Assembly: GCA_902363515.1 (NCBI GenBank)
Contig: CABJAN010000017.1
Span: 6,529-70,528, forward strand
Source of the DNA: Bacillota bacterium
Lineage (GTDB): Bacteria; Bacillota; Clostridia; Lachnospirales; Lachnospiraceae
Direction of reading: 5' to 3'
DNA length: 64,000 nt
Shown: piece by piece, positions 27,099-36,106 of the stretch
Layout of the letters: each line of letters begins with the position of its first letter
How positions within the stretch are numbered: position 1 is the first letter of the stretch
The notes under the pieces: generated by a model
The model's database searches: none
What the model was told of the DNA's origin: nothing
The model's input: only the letters and a program-made list of their open reading frames with translations
Program-made: the position numbers and the translations under genes

Positions 27099-28138
27099 TA
27101 CTGATATTTAATTGCCAATGCCTGGAAGTCTTTTGAAAAGTCTTTTACAGCTTCTTCGCTGGTGGCCCAGGAGGTACAGAAGCGCAGGCAGGTGTGGTCT
27201 TTGTCCGGATTGCACTGAAATGTTGTCTGGCAGATTTCATTTACTTCCCTGGCTAATTCATTAGGAAAGATAGGGAAAATCTGATTGGTAGGAGCATCGC
27301 ACAGCAAGGGGATGTTCATTTTCTGAAATACCTCTTTTAAAGGCTGCATCAGTCGGATGCTTCTGCCGCCTAATTCCAGATACAGATTATTTTTAAATAA
27401 TTCTTCAAATTGTATGCCAAGCATCCATCCCTTGGCTAAAATAGCGCCTCTTTGCTTCATGTTGAAACGGAAGTGGTCTTTAAAGGTATCATTGACCAGA
27501 ACCAGGGCTTCGCCAAACATGGCGCCGGTTTTGGTTCCGCCGATATAAAAGGCATCACAGAGCTTTGGCAAATCAGGGAAAGTCAGATGGGTGATATCCC
27601 CGGCAGCTAAAGCAGCAGCAAGCCGCGCGCCATCCATATAGAGGTACAGGTCATGGCGTTTGCAAAAAGCATACAGCTCTTCTAATTCTTCTTTTGTATA
27701 AACCGTTCCGATTTCTGTTGGATTGGAAATATAAACAAGTCTTGGTTCTACCCAATGTTCATTTTCATGCAAATCTAAAACCGGGCGGATTAAATCAGGA
27801 GACAACTTGCCATCCCGGGTGATAACCGGAAAAACTTTATGGCCGGTAGCTTCAATAGAGCCGGTTTCATGGGTGTTAATGTGTCCTGTTTCAGCACTGA
27901 TAACAGCTTCATAAGGTCTTAAAACATGGGAGAGAAAGGTAAGATTTGTTAAAGTTCCCCCGGCAATAAAGTGGATATCCACACTATAATCTTCCAGCAC
28001 CTCTTGTATCAAATCCCGGGCTGCCTGAGAATGTTCATCCAATCCATAAGAATTGTTCTGATGATAATTAATGGTTTCAAGGGCACGAAGAATATTCGGG
28101 TGTGCGCCTTCACTGTAATCATTGAGAAAATTATACAT
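27098..28138 (-). CDS. Threonine-aldolase-like PLP enzyme (beta-eliminating lyase family)
   Basis: A 346-residue fold-type I PLP enzyme resembling low-specificity L-threonine aldolase, which splits threonine or allo-threonine into glycine and acetaldehyde. It begins MYNFLNDYSEGAHPNILRAL, and carries GGTLTNLTFLSHVL, ETGHINTHETGSIEATGHKV, YMDGARLAAALAAG and the PLP-lysine segment YIGGTKTGAMFGEAL (Lys about residue 204). The ATG at 28138 has AGAGAGG upstream; the longer frame adds a poorly conserved leader. It is divergent from the DapF-like gene. Confidence 0.87.
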   Translation of the reverse strand: MYNFLNDYSEGAHPNILRALETINYHQNNSYGLDEHSQAARDLIQEVLEDYSVDIHFIAGGTLTNLTFLSHVLRPYEAVISAETGHINTHETGSIEATGHKVFPVITRDGKLSPDLIRPVLDLHENEHWVEPRLVYISNPTEIGTVYTKEELEELYAFCKRHDLYLYMDGARLAAALAAGDITHLTFPDLPKLCDAFYIGGTKTGAMFGEALVLVNDTFKDHFRFNMKQRGAILAKGWMLGIQFEELFKNNLYLELGGRSIRLMQPLKEVFQKMNIPLLCDAPTNQIFPIFPNELAREVNEICQTTFQCNPDKDHTCLRFCTSWATSEEAVKDFSKDFQALAIKYQ

Positions 28139-28252
28139 GATACAAACCTCTCTTCCTGTGTGAAGTACCGGGAAAGTCCCGGTTTTTGACAACTATGGAT
28201 TTATTCTAACACAGAATACTGGTTCTGCACAGAGGGAAAAATCAGGTTAGTG

Positions 28253-28281
28253 TTGAGGTTTTGGGGAATTATAGATATAAT
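28253..28281 (+). promoter_or_regulatory. Promoter ahead of the DapF-like gene
   Basis: TTGAGG (28253-28258), 17 bases, perfect TATAAT (28276-28281). The leader would be about 90 bases. The downstream sensor-kinase gene is only 21 bases beyond the DapF-like gene and may share this promoter. Confidence 0.6.
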
Positions 28282-28379
28282 TACAGATATATAGCAAAGG
28301 CAAACATACAGTTTATGCACAAAATAAAGTATCCATTCATACATAAATAATAGAAAACATCAGGGGAAGGAAAACAAGT

Positions 28380-29216
28380 ATGGAATTTTATAAATATCAC
28401 AGTCTGGGAAATGACTATCTGGTATATGACTGCAGAAAGAATGAAGAAGAATTAGAGCCGGAGAAGATTATAAGAATCTGTGCGCGGAAATTTGGAATTG
28501 GAGCAGATGGTATTGTAGCAGGCCCTTACATGCAGGGCGGCCAGATGCACGTAAAGGTTTACAATGCGGATGGTTCGGAGGCAGAGCAGGGAGGAAATGC
28601 CATCCGTATTTTTGCTCATTATTTAAAGAGCACAGGAGAGGTGAAGCGGGAGAGTTTTTCTCTTTTTACCAAAAGCGGTGAGGTGGAAATCAGGTTTTTG
28701 AACCGGGAAGGAACCAGGATTCAAATGACTATGGGACAGCTTTCCTTTAGCAGTAAAAAATTGGGGCTTTCAGGACCGGACAGAGAAGCTATCCATGAGT
28801 ATTTTAATTTTGGCGGTGAGGAATATGACTGTACCTGTGTGTCCACGGGAAATCCCCACTGTGTTATTATAACAGAGGACATTTCCAGGGCTAAAGTATG
28901 CGGAATCGGAAAATATTCAGAGGGTGCAGATTATTTTCCGGACAGAACCAATACCATCATTGTGAAGGTGCTGGACAAAAATAATATTCAGATTGAAATC
29001 TTTGAGCGGGGTGTGGGATATACTCTTTCTTCGGCAACCTGTAGTTGTGCAGCAGCCGGGGCGGCTTTTCGCCAGGGATTGATTGACTCAGACGTGATGG
29101 TGCATATGCCGGGAGGAAAGCTGTGGACCCAGATTGATGAGAACTGGAATGTGAAAATGATAGGAAGTGTGAAGAGAATCTGTAAGATAGAACTGTTTGA
29201 GGACTTTTTTCACTAG
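28380..29216 (+). CDS. DapF-like protein lacking both catalytic cysteines
   Basis: A 278-residue protein that follows diaminopimelate epimerase from end to end: YKYHSLGNDYLVYD at the start, KFGIGADGIV, YNADGSEAEQGGNAIRIFAH, VSTGNPHCVI, IFERGVGYTLSSATCSCAAA and MPGGKLW. In true DapF the two acid/base cysteines stand in (M/Q)CGNG and ACGTG; here those positions read QGGNA (Gly) and SSATC (Ser), and the substrate-binding Glu of GET is Tyr. Other DapF positions are kept, so the loss is not decay. It cannot use the known two-cysteine mechanism; a binding, regulatory or different catalytic role is possible. A good promoter and GGGGAAGG site support expression. Confidence 0.85.
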   Translation: MEFYKYHSLGNDYLVYDCRKNEEELEPEKIIRICARKFGIGADGIVAGPYMQGGQMHVKVYNADGSEAEQGGNAIRIFAHYLKSTGEVKRESFSLFTKSGEVEIRFLNREGTRIQMTMGQLSFSSKKLGLSGPDREAIHEYFNFGGEEYDCTCVSTGNPHCVIITEDISRAKVCGIGKYSEGADYFPDRTNTIIVKVLDKNNIQIEIFERGVGYTLSSATCSCAAAGAAFRQGLIDSDVMVHMPGGKLWTQIDENWNVKMIGSVKRICKIELFEDFFH

Positions 29217-29237
29217 AAGAGAGGGGCGGCTTCTCAT

Positions 29238-30932
29238 ATGAAAAAAATTATCAGAACGATGCACTTAAATAAGATGTTATCACTTATGCTTTTATGTTTA
29301 TTAGTTATACAAAGTGTGGTTGTATGGGAATTTGGATCTTTTGGTACTATGATGCTTCGGCAACAAGAGGAGGAGTCTGTAGATTATATTTTAAAAACTT
29401 ACCGTACAAATTTAAATAAAGCGTTAAATAAGATAGAGAGTGATTTGCAGGACATTCTTTCAAATCAAGTTACATTGCAAATGTTAAAAAACCGTTCTGA
29501 CTTGCGGCGTTGGAGGGCTAGTTATAATTTGACTTCTCTTTTAGATGAAAAGCGAGTTACAACTCAGGATGTAGACGGATATGTGATTTCAGATACAGCA
29601 TATAATACGTTTCTTATGGCAAGAAATAAAAATATTGCATATTCAGATTTGGATGATATTGAATCTTTTTTTAAGCAGATTGACAGGGGGGAAATTATTA
29701 GTTCTGGATGGACAGCGGCAGAGATTAATAAAAAGGGTTATTTGCTTAAATACTATAATTACGGAGAAATCTTAATCGGGGCAATCGTTTCCCAAGAAAA
29801 AGTACAGCAAATTTTATCTTATGGACAGGATACTGATACAGGGATTGAATTTTTTGTAACCAATAATGAAAAAGAAATTATTTGTTCATCAAATCCTACC
29901 TGGCAATACGGACAGAAAATAGAGGAAAATGGAAATTCTGTGTTACGAGAGCAGAAAATTTTGGACGGAGAATATTTGGTCATGGGAAGTATCCAGCATG
30001 TGGGGCTGGGAGCCCAGACACCGTATTTTTTTATCATTCTGTTTTTTTTAATTTTAGTGGTGGTATTGCTGCTATTTCTTCGCTTTTTTATGAATAAAGA
30101 AGTGATTGGTCCAGTTAAGGTTTTGTCAGATACCTCAGAAAAAATTCAGCAGGGAAATCTTATGGTGAGGCCTAGCTATGAATGTTGGAATCAGGAAATG
30201 TTGGAATTGAAAGAGACATATGCTATGATGTTGAACACGATTATGGATTTAAAGGTGCAACACTATGAAAAAATGATTCAAGTAAAGGATTCAGAATTAA
30301 AATATATGCATATGCAGCTTAAACCCCACTTTTTTCTGAATGCTTTATCTACGATTAACAGTATGGCATATCAAAACAAGAATGAAGAAATTCATGATTT
30401 TATTCAGGTGTTTTCAGAGAATATACGTTATATGTTTAGAGCAGGGCTACGCACAGTCCCGCTGAAAGAGGAAATTGCACATGTGGAGAAATATCTGGAT
30501 ATGCAAAAGCTTCTTTATGCCAATAGTTTTTATGCATATTATGAGATGCCTGAGCAGCTTGAGGAATATCCGATACCGCAGATGTTGCTGCATACCTTTG
30601 TGGAAAATATCTTTAAGCATGTAATTGATATTAATTCTTTTACTACGATTTTTATTGTGTGTTCTTTGGAAGAACATAATCAGGAAAGCATGCTAAAAAT
30701 CGAAGTACAGAATACAGGAAAATGTTTCGAGGAGGAAACATTACGCAGAATTAATGGTACAGGAGAAGATGGAAATAGTAGTGGAGGAATTGGTTTAATG
30801 CACACAAAAGAAATTCTATCTATTCTGTATGGACAAAATTCTCTTATTTGGTTGGAAAATGAAGAGCCCGAAGGGGCAAAGGTGACAGTTTGGATACCAG
30901 AAAAAGTAGAACGTGATTTTCATAAGAGCTAG
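29238..30932 (+). CDS. YesM-type sensor histidine kinase
   Basis: A 564-residue membrane kinase. Membrane segments lie at about 11-30 and 258-282, with an extracellular sensor domain between them. A HAMP-like linker leads to the His_kinase domain (PF06580), with the phospho-accepting His in MQLKPHFFLNALSTI (about residue 365), the N-box NIFKHVI and the G-box SSGGIGLMHTKEIL. It should phosphorylate the AraC-type regulator encoded next. Codon use turns visibly more AT-rich here than in the gene before. It starts 21 bases after the DapF-like gene. Such pairs usually control the adjacent carbohydrate ABC transporter. Confidence 0.9.
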   Translation: MKKIIRTMHLNKMLSLMLLCLLVIQSVVVWEFGSFGTMMLRQQEEESVDYILKTYRTNLNKALNKIESDLQDILSNQVTLQMLKNRSDLRRWRASYNLTSLLDEKRVTTQDVDGYVISDTAYNTFLMARNKNIAYSDLDDIESFFKQIDRGEIISSGWTAAEINKKGYLLKYYNYGEILIGAIVSQEKVQQILSYGQDTDTGIEFFVTNNEKEIICSSNPTWQYGQKIEENGNSVLREQKILDGEYLVMGSIQHVGLGAQTPYFFIILFFLILVVVLLLFLRFFMNKEVIGPVKVLSDTSEKIQQGNLMVRPSYECWNQEMLELKETYAMMLNTIMDLKVQHYEKMIQVKDSELKYMHMQLKPHFFLNALSTINSMAYQNKNEEIHDFIQVFSENIRYMFRAGLRTVPLKEEIAHVEKYLDMQKLLYANSFYAYYEMPEQLEEYPIPQMLLHTFVENIFKHVIDINSFTTIFIVCSLEEHNQESMLKIEVQNTGKCFEEETLRRINGTGEDGNSSGGIGLMHTKEILSILYGQNSLIWLENEEPEGAKVTVWIPEKVERDFHKS

Positions 30933-30944
30933 GAGAAGAGATGT

Positions 30945-32519
30945 ATGAATTTACTGATTGTAGATGATGAGGTTGTGACTACAGAAGTTTTGAAAGAACA
31001 AATTGACAGAAAGAAAATTCCTATCCGACAGATTTTTGTGGCGTATAATGCAGCTATGGCAAGAGAATGTCTGGAACATCAGAAGATAGACATTGTTCTC
31101 TGTGATATTGAGATGCCAAAAGAAAGTGGACTTGAATTATTGGAATGGATTCGCAAAAGGAATAAAGAGATAGAATTTTTGTTTCTTACTAGTCATGAAA
31201 AATTTGAATATGCATTTGGGGCGGTGAAAAACGGAGCGGCAAATTATTTGTTGAAACCTTTAGATATGCCTACAATCAATCATGCACTCTATGTTGTAAC
31301 AGAAAAAATATGTAAGAAAAGGCAGATGAGTTTGGCAGAAGAATATTGGAGTCATGGAAAGAGGAAAGTAGAAGCAGATTTTTGGAGATCTGTTTTGCGG
31401 GGGGACTTGGGAAATGAGGAAAAGGAAATCCAAATGGAAATTGAGCGGTACGGTCTTGGATTGGAAAAAGAAAAGAGGTATACCCTTGTTTTAATTCGTG
31501 TGCGCAAAGAAGCAGTATTTGCAGAGATACAAAATACGTCTTTGAATCAGTTTATCTTAGATAATATTTTAGCAGAAACATTTACCAGAAATTTAAAGAT
31601 GGAAAATGTAATTCATTGGGAAGATAATGGAGAGTATTATATCTGCGCCGTATCCGATATGGAAGGAAATGAGGTAAAAAGAAGGGGAGAAGAAGTCTGT
31701 TCTTTGCTGAACCAGTTTTATGCGAATCCTATTTATGTTGGATATATTTCAGATGAGGGGACTATAGTAGAATTGGGAAATATTTGCAGGGGAATTCTAG
31801 CCTATGATAGAAAACATATGCATGATGAAGGGAAATTGCTGATTTTTGCGGAAATTACAGGAGAACAGCATACACTGGAGAATGTATTGGATGCGAAATT
31901 TATTTTTTCTTGTTTAGAGAAAGGAGAGCGTGTAAAACTTTTAGAATACCTTCAGAAAATGGTAGCAGAAGTAAAACGAAGAGATACAAGTCTCGCTAAT
32001 ATTCAATATTTTCAGATGGACTTTTTACAGATAATTGGAGTATATCTTCATAAGCAAGGTATGGATTTGGAGATTTTATTTGAAGACAGCAATTATGTGG
32101 ATATTCAAAAGGAATCCCTTACTTCAGAATTATCTATGATTCGCTGGAATGCATATGTGGTAAATAAAATTTTTGACAGTATTAAAAGCAGAGAAAAAAG
32201 TGATAATATGGTGGAAATATTGGTGGACTATATTCGCCAGCATTATGAAGAAAATATAACCCGAAATACTTTGGCAGAAATGGTACATTTTTCACCGGAA
32301 TATGTGGGAAAAACATTTAAAAAACAAACAGGAAGCAGTATTAATGATTATGTAAATCAACTTAGGATTGAAGAAGCTAAGAGATTGCTAAAAGGAACGG
32401 ATAATAAAGTGATTGATATAGCTTTAATGGTAGGGTTTGAAAATATGCCTTATTTTTCTTCTGTATTTAAAAAATATACAGGATGTTCTCCGGCAGAATA
32501 TAAAAAAATTTATGGATAA
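30945..32519 (+). CDS. YesN-type response regulator, AraC family
   Basis: A 524-residue regulator. The N-terminal receiver domain (1-120) has the acidic pair DDE, the phospho-acceptor Asp in VLCDIEMPKESG (about residue 54) and the conserved Lys in YLLKPLD. A long central region (about 130-410) is typical of YesN proteins. The C-terminal AraC domain has two helix-turn-helix units (about 420-524: NTLAEMVHFSPEYVGKTFKK, then KVIDIALMVGFENMPYFSSV). It probably activates the lipoprotein-permease-esterase-citrate lyase genes that follow, which are separated from it by a strong terminator. Confidence 0.9.
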   Translation: MNLLIVDDEVVTTEVLKEQIDRKKIPIRQIFVAYNAAMARECLEHQKIDIVLCDIEMPKESGLELLEWIRKRNKEIEFLFLTSHEKFEYAFGAVKNGAANYLLKPLDMPTINHALYVVTEKICKKRQMSLAEEYWSHGKRKVEADFWRSVLRGDLGNEEKEIQMEIERYGLGLEKEKRYTLVLIRVRKEAVFAEIQNTSLNQFILDNILAETFTRNLKMENVIHWEDNGEYYICAVSDMEGNEVKRRGEEVCSLLNQFYANPIYVGYISDEGTIVELGNICRGILAYDRKHMHDEGKLLIFAEITGEQHTLENVLDAKFIFSCLEKGERVKLLEYLQKMVAEVKRRDTSLANIQYFQMDFLQIIGVYLHKQGMDLEILFEDSNYVDIQKESLTSELSMIRWNAYVVNKIFDSIKSREKSDNMVEILVDYIRQHYEENITRNTLAEMVHFSPEYVGKTFKKQTGSSINDYVNQLRIEEAKRLLKGTDNKVIDIALMVGFENMPYFSSVFKKYTGCSPAEYKKIYG

Positions 32520-32560
32520 AATTTTTTATATTGTGATAAGTGAATAATTAATATCTTAAA

Positions 32561-32607
32561 AATGAAAGTTTTTATACTTTTTTGTATAAGAATTTTCATT
32601 TTTTTAA
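32561..32607 (+). terminator. Intrinsic terminator after the response regulator
   Basis: AATGAAAGTTTTTATAC (32561-32577) pairs over 17 positions, with two G-U pairs, with 32584-32600, followed by seven T. It separates regulator transcription from the transporter operon. Confidence 0.8.
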
Positions 32608-32660
32608 TGCTATAGTTATTGTATCAAACAAAGAGAAGTAATAAAAAAGGAGGAAGGCGT

Positions 32661-34187
32661 ATGATGAAAAAAATGTTGGCGGCATTTCTGGCAGTTACCA
32701 TGGCAGGAACGATGTTAGCAGGATGTGGCACTGAGGAAAAGACCGGCAAAAGTTCAGAAAAGAAGGAAACAGAAGAAGGGGTTGACGAAATTGTCTTTGC
32801 CTATATGACACAGAATAATATCCCTGAAGCAAAAGAGTTACAGAGAATTGAGGATTTGATTAATGACTATACGGTTGAAAAAATCAATACGAAGGTAGAT
32901 TTAGCTATTTTTTCAAATGCTGATTATGTAAATCAAGTGAATTTAATGTTAGCATCAGGTGAAAAATTAGATGTTTTCCAGGCATATAATACATCTCATT
33001 TGAAATATATTCAAGATGGAACGGCCTTGGATATTACGGAATATCTGGATAATGAGTTGAAAGAAACCTGTGAGACTATATATGACGGATTTTTAAAACC
33101 TACAACCGTAGAAGGGAAAACCTATGGTGTTCTTAATATGGGTTCCAATTATGTACCAGGAGGTTTTACTTACAGAGAGGATATTGTGGAAGAACTTGAT
33201 ATTGATATGAGTGCTGTGACAAAACCTGAAGATTTAACAGCAGTTTTTGAAAAAGTAAAAGAAGCATATCCAGATATGGTTATTATTGATCCGAATAGAG
33301 CAAATGCATTATTTGAAACTTATTTGGGCAAAATCGCATGTTTTGACCCATTGGGCGATAATATCGCTAACACAGTGTCCGGTGTGGCATATCAGGATGA
33401 TTCAACAGTGGTTAGCATTTATGAGACACCAGAGTTCCATGAACTCTGCGACCTTACTAGAAGCTGGTATGAAGCAGGGTATTATGCCAGTGATGCAGCA
33501 ACCACAACAGCGACGACTGCAGAGCTCCTTATGTCAGGGAATTGTTTTGGAACTTTCTGTGGTTTAGGAAATCCTAAGATTGCAGAACAATATACTACAA
33601 ATTATGGACATCCTTTTGATAATGTACAGATTAGCGATTCCATGATTTGGGCAGGTAATAATAATGCATGGATGGTGAATTCTGGAAGCGAAGCACCGTC
33701 TGCAGCGTGTAAGTTTTTAAATTTACTGTATACGGATGAATATGTTGATAATCTCTTAGTTTATGGTGAAGAAGGAGTTGACTATGTGCTGAATGAAGAC
33801 GGTTGTGCAGTAGCCCCTGAAGGATACACAGATTTGAATAGTGTAGCATATACTAATAATATGAATTATTATTTCTGGGGAAATAAATGGCTTACTTATC
33901 CTGTTGTAGGTGGTTTGACAGGAGAAGAAAAAGAAAAAAATATGGAACAAAACTATACAGGAGAACATTCCAAGTATTATGGATTTCTTTATGATTACAG
34001 CGCAGAACAAGCTGAGTATACAGCGTGTCTGAATATTGTTGAGGAATATAAGAAGGCTCTCTGGGTAGGAGCAGTGGATGTGGAAGAAACTCTGGATGAA
34101 ATGACAAAGCGTTTAGAAGCTGCTGGTATGAATAAACTTATAGAAAGCAAACAGGAACAATTGGACAAATGGCTGTCTGAACAATAA
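32661..34187 (+). CDS. ABC transporter substrate-binding lipoprotein (LplA-type)
   Basis: A 508-residue extracellular binding protein. The signal peptide ends in the lipobox MLAGCG (Cys at about 22), followed by a Lys/Glu/Ser-rich linker. The size, the order with LplB- and YtcP-type permeases and the nearby YesMN pair place it in the LplA group, which binds oligosaccharides or related compounds. The ATG at 32661 follows AAGGAGG; a longer frame from 32619 lacks a site. The ligand cannot be read from sequence, but the downstream genes suggest something that releases citrate or a related acid. Confidence 0.87.
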   Translation: MMKKMLAAFLAVTMAGTMLAGCGTEEKTGKSSEKKETEEGVDEIVFAYMTQNNIPEAKELQRIEDLINDYTVEKINTKVDLAIFSNADYVNQVNLMLASGEKLDVFQAYNTSHLKYIQDGTALDITEYLDNELKETCETIYDGFLKPTTVEGKTYGVLNMGSNYVPGGFTYREDIVEELDIDMSAVTKPEDLTAVFEKVKEAYPDMVIIDPNRANALFETYLGKIACFDPLGDNIANTVSGVAYQDDSTVVSIYETPEFHELCDLTRSWYEAGYYASDAATTTATTAELLMSGNCFGTFCGLGNPKIAEQYTTNYGHPFDNVQISDSMIWAGNNNAWMVNSGSEAPSAACKFLNLLYTDEYVDNLLVYGEEGVDYVLNEDGCAVAPEGYTDLNSVAYTNNMNYYFWGNKWLTYPVVGGLTGEEKEKNMEQNYTGEHSKYYGFLYDYSAEQAEYTACLNIVEEYKKALWVGAVDVEETLDEMTKRLEAAGMNKLIESKQEQLDKWLSEQ

Positions 34188-34194
34188 TAAAGAC

Positions 34195-34227
34195 AAAGGC
34201 TGCCGCATTTTGAATGCCGCAGCCTTT
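34195..34227 (+). repeat. Intercistronic hairpin between lipoprotein and permease genes
   Basis: AAAGGCTGCCGCATT (34195-34209) pairs with AATGCCGCAGCCTTT (34213-34227), with one mismatch and a three-base loop. No U-tract follows. It probably stabilises the upstream lipoprotein mRNA or partly reduces read-through, giving more binding protein than permease. Confidence 0.65.
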
Positions 34228-34255
34228 GACAATCTTAAAAGAAAAGGAGACAGAC

Positions 34256-35179
34256 ATGACAAAAAGTAGAAAGAAAAAATTAAATAAAAATACGCTATCC
34301 CTTTTTCTCATTGCCCTTCCAGGAATAACGTATTTGGTTATCAATAATTATATACCGATTATGGGGATTTTTATAGCGTTTAAGAATTTTAGTTATGCGA
34401 AAGGAATTTGGGGCAGCCCTTGGTGTGGTTTAGATAATTTTAAATTTTTATTTATTACAGATGATGCGTGGGTTATTACCCGAAATACTTTATTATACAA
34501 CTTGGCATTTATTGTTATTGGGACAATTATTTCCATAGCATTTGCGATTTTGCTTCATGAATTAGGAGAACGAATCAGAGGAAAATTTTTTCAATCGGTT
34601 TTGTTGTTTCCGCATTTGCTTTCCTGGGTGGTAACGGCGTATTTAGTATATGCACTTTTGGGAACTAATAATGGGTTTATTAACAATACAGTTTTGAATG
34701 GACTTGGAAAAGAAGGAATTGACTGGTATACCGCTAAAAATATGTGGCCGCTAATTCTGTTACTTGTATACTTATGGAAAAATGCAGGATATAACGCTAT
34801 TGTTTATATGGCAGGAATTGCAGGAATTGATAAAGAAATTTATGAAGCTGCTAAAATTGATGGGGCGAGTAAAATGAAACAAATTACATCTATTACATTA
34901 CCAATGTTAAAACCTACCGTTATTATTATGACACTTATGTCTATTGGTCGTATTTTTTATTCTGATTTCGGATTGTTCTACCAAGTGCCTATGAATGCGG
35001 GAACTCTGATTTCCACAACTCAAACCATTGATACGTATGTATATAGAGGACTTATGGAACAGGGAAACATAGCCATGTCATCAGCGGCAGGAGTGTATCA
35101 ATCGCTTGTAGGTTTTGCTCTTGTTATGATTGCAAATTATATTGTGCGGAAGAAAGATCCAGAAAATGCATTGTTTTAG
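34256..35179 (+). CDS. ABC transporter permease (LplB-type)
   Basis: A 307-residue permease with six membrane segments. The N-terminus is short and basic, followed by the first segment (LSLFLIALPGITYLVINNYI). The EAA loop reads EIYEAAKIDGASKMKQITSI (about residues 195-214), and the region ending YNAIVYMAGIAGI before it is typical of LplB. The start is the ATG at 34256, seven bases after AAAGGAG. It pairs with the next permease; no dedicated ATPase is in the operon, so a shared ATPase such as MsmK is presumed. Confidence 0.9.
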   Translation: MTKSRKKKLNKNTLSLFLIALPGITYLVINNYIPIMGIFIAFKNFSYAKGIWGSPWCGLDNFKFLFITDDAWVITRNTLLYNLAFIVIGTIISIAFAILLHELGERIRGKFFQSVLLFPHLLSWVVTAYLVYALLGTNNGFINNTVLNGLGKEGIDWYTAKNMWPLILLLVYLWKNAGYNAIVYMAGIAGIDKEIYEAAKIDGASKMKQITSITLPMLKPTVIIMTLMSIGRIFYSDFGLFYQVPMNAGTLISTTQTIDTYVYRGLMEQGNIAMSSAAGVYQSLVGFALVMIANYIVRKKDPENALF

Positions 35180-35190
35180 GAGGTTGCATT

Positions 35191-36087
35191 ATGAATATAT
35201 CTATCAGTGATGAAAAAAGATTCCGAACCATTGCCACCATAATTCTTCTGACAATTAGTTTAGTGGCGTTATTTCCTATGCTGCTTCTTGTAGTGGCATC
35301 ATTTACAGATGAAAATGAATTGATTACCAGAGGATATCAGATTTTGCCTAATAAATTTAGCCTGGAAGCCTATACTTATATGGTAAAGCAGGCACCTACC
35401 ATTGTAAGGGCTTATCTGGTAACTATTGGAACGACTGTTATTGGGACAACTTTAAGTGTGATTCTTACAACCTCCATAGCATATCCTATGGCACGTCGCA
35501 CTTTTCCGTTTAAAAATGCATTGTCATTTTTTGTGTATTTTACCATGTTGTTTAATGGAGGGTTAGTGCCACAGTATATTATGTGGACTACGATTTTTCA
35601 CATTAAAGATACCTATGCGGCATTAATCTTCCCTAATTTGTTAATGACTGCATTTAATGTATTTCTGGTGCGGAATTATTACAGTAATAGTTTGCCTGAG
35701 GCGTTATATGAAGCAGCACAATTAGACGGAGCCTCAGAAATTGGTATTTTTGCTAAAGTTGTTTTTCCATTGTCCAAGCCAGTTATTGCTACAATTGCAT
35801 TGTTTACAGGGCTTTCTTATTGGAATAGCTGGACAAATGCGTTGTACTATGTCCAAGATCCTAAGTATTTTGGAATCCAGAATTTGCTTATGCGTATTAT
35901 GAAAAATATAGAATATTTGCGAACTGGTGCAGCGGAAATGGCAGCAGAAGGACAAGCAGTATCACTTCCGGGAAATTCTATTCGTATGGCGTTGGCGTTT
36001 ATTGGAATTTTGCCGATTCTGATTATTTATCCTATGCTACAGAAATATTTTATCAAAGGTGTTGTTGTGGGAGCTGTAAAAGGGTAA
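35191..36087 (+). CDS. ABC transporter permease (YtcP-type)
   Basis: A 298-residue second permease. The EAA loop is ALYEAAQLDGASEIGIFAKV (about residues 171-190), preceded by the usual MTAFNVFLVRNYYSNSLPE segment, and the C-terminus is of the YtcP kind (YPMLQKYFIKGVVVGAVKG). AGGAGGT precedes the ATG. It lies 11 bases after its partner permease and 19 before the esterase gene. Confidence 0.92.
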   Translation: MNISISDEKRFRTIATIILLTISLVALFPMLLLVVASFTDENELITRGYQILPNKFSLEAYTYMVKQAPTIVRAYLVTIGTTVIGTTLSVILTTSIAYPMARRTFPFKNALSFFVYFTMLFNGGLVPQYIMWTTIFHIKDTYAALIFPNLLMTAFNVFLVRNYYSNSLPEALYEAAQLDGASEIGIFAKVVFPLSKPVIATIALFTGLSYWNSWTNALYYVQDPKYFGIQNLLMRIMKNIEYLRTGAAEMAAEGQAVSLPGNSIRMALAFIGILPILIIYPMLQKYFIKGVVVGAVKG

Positions 36088-36106
36088 GAGATTAGGAGGA
36101 ATAGAG

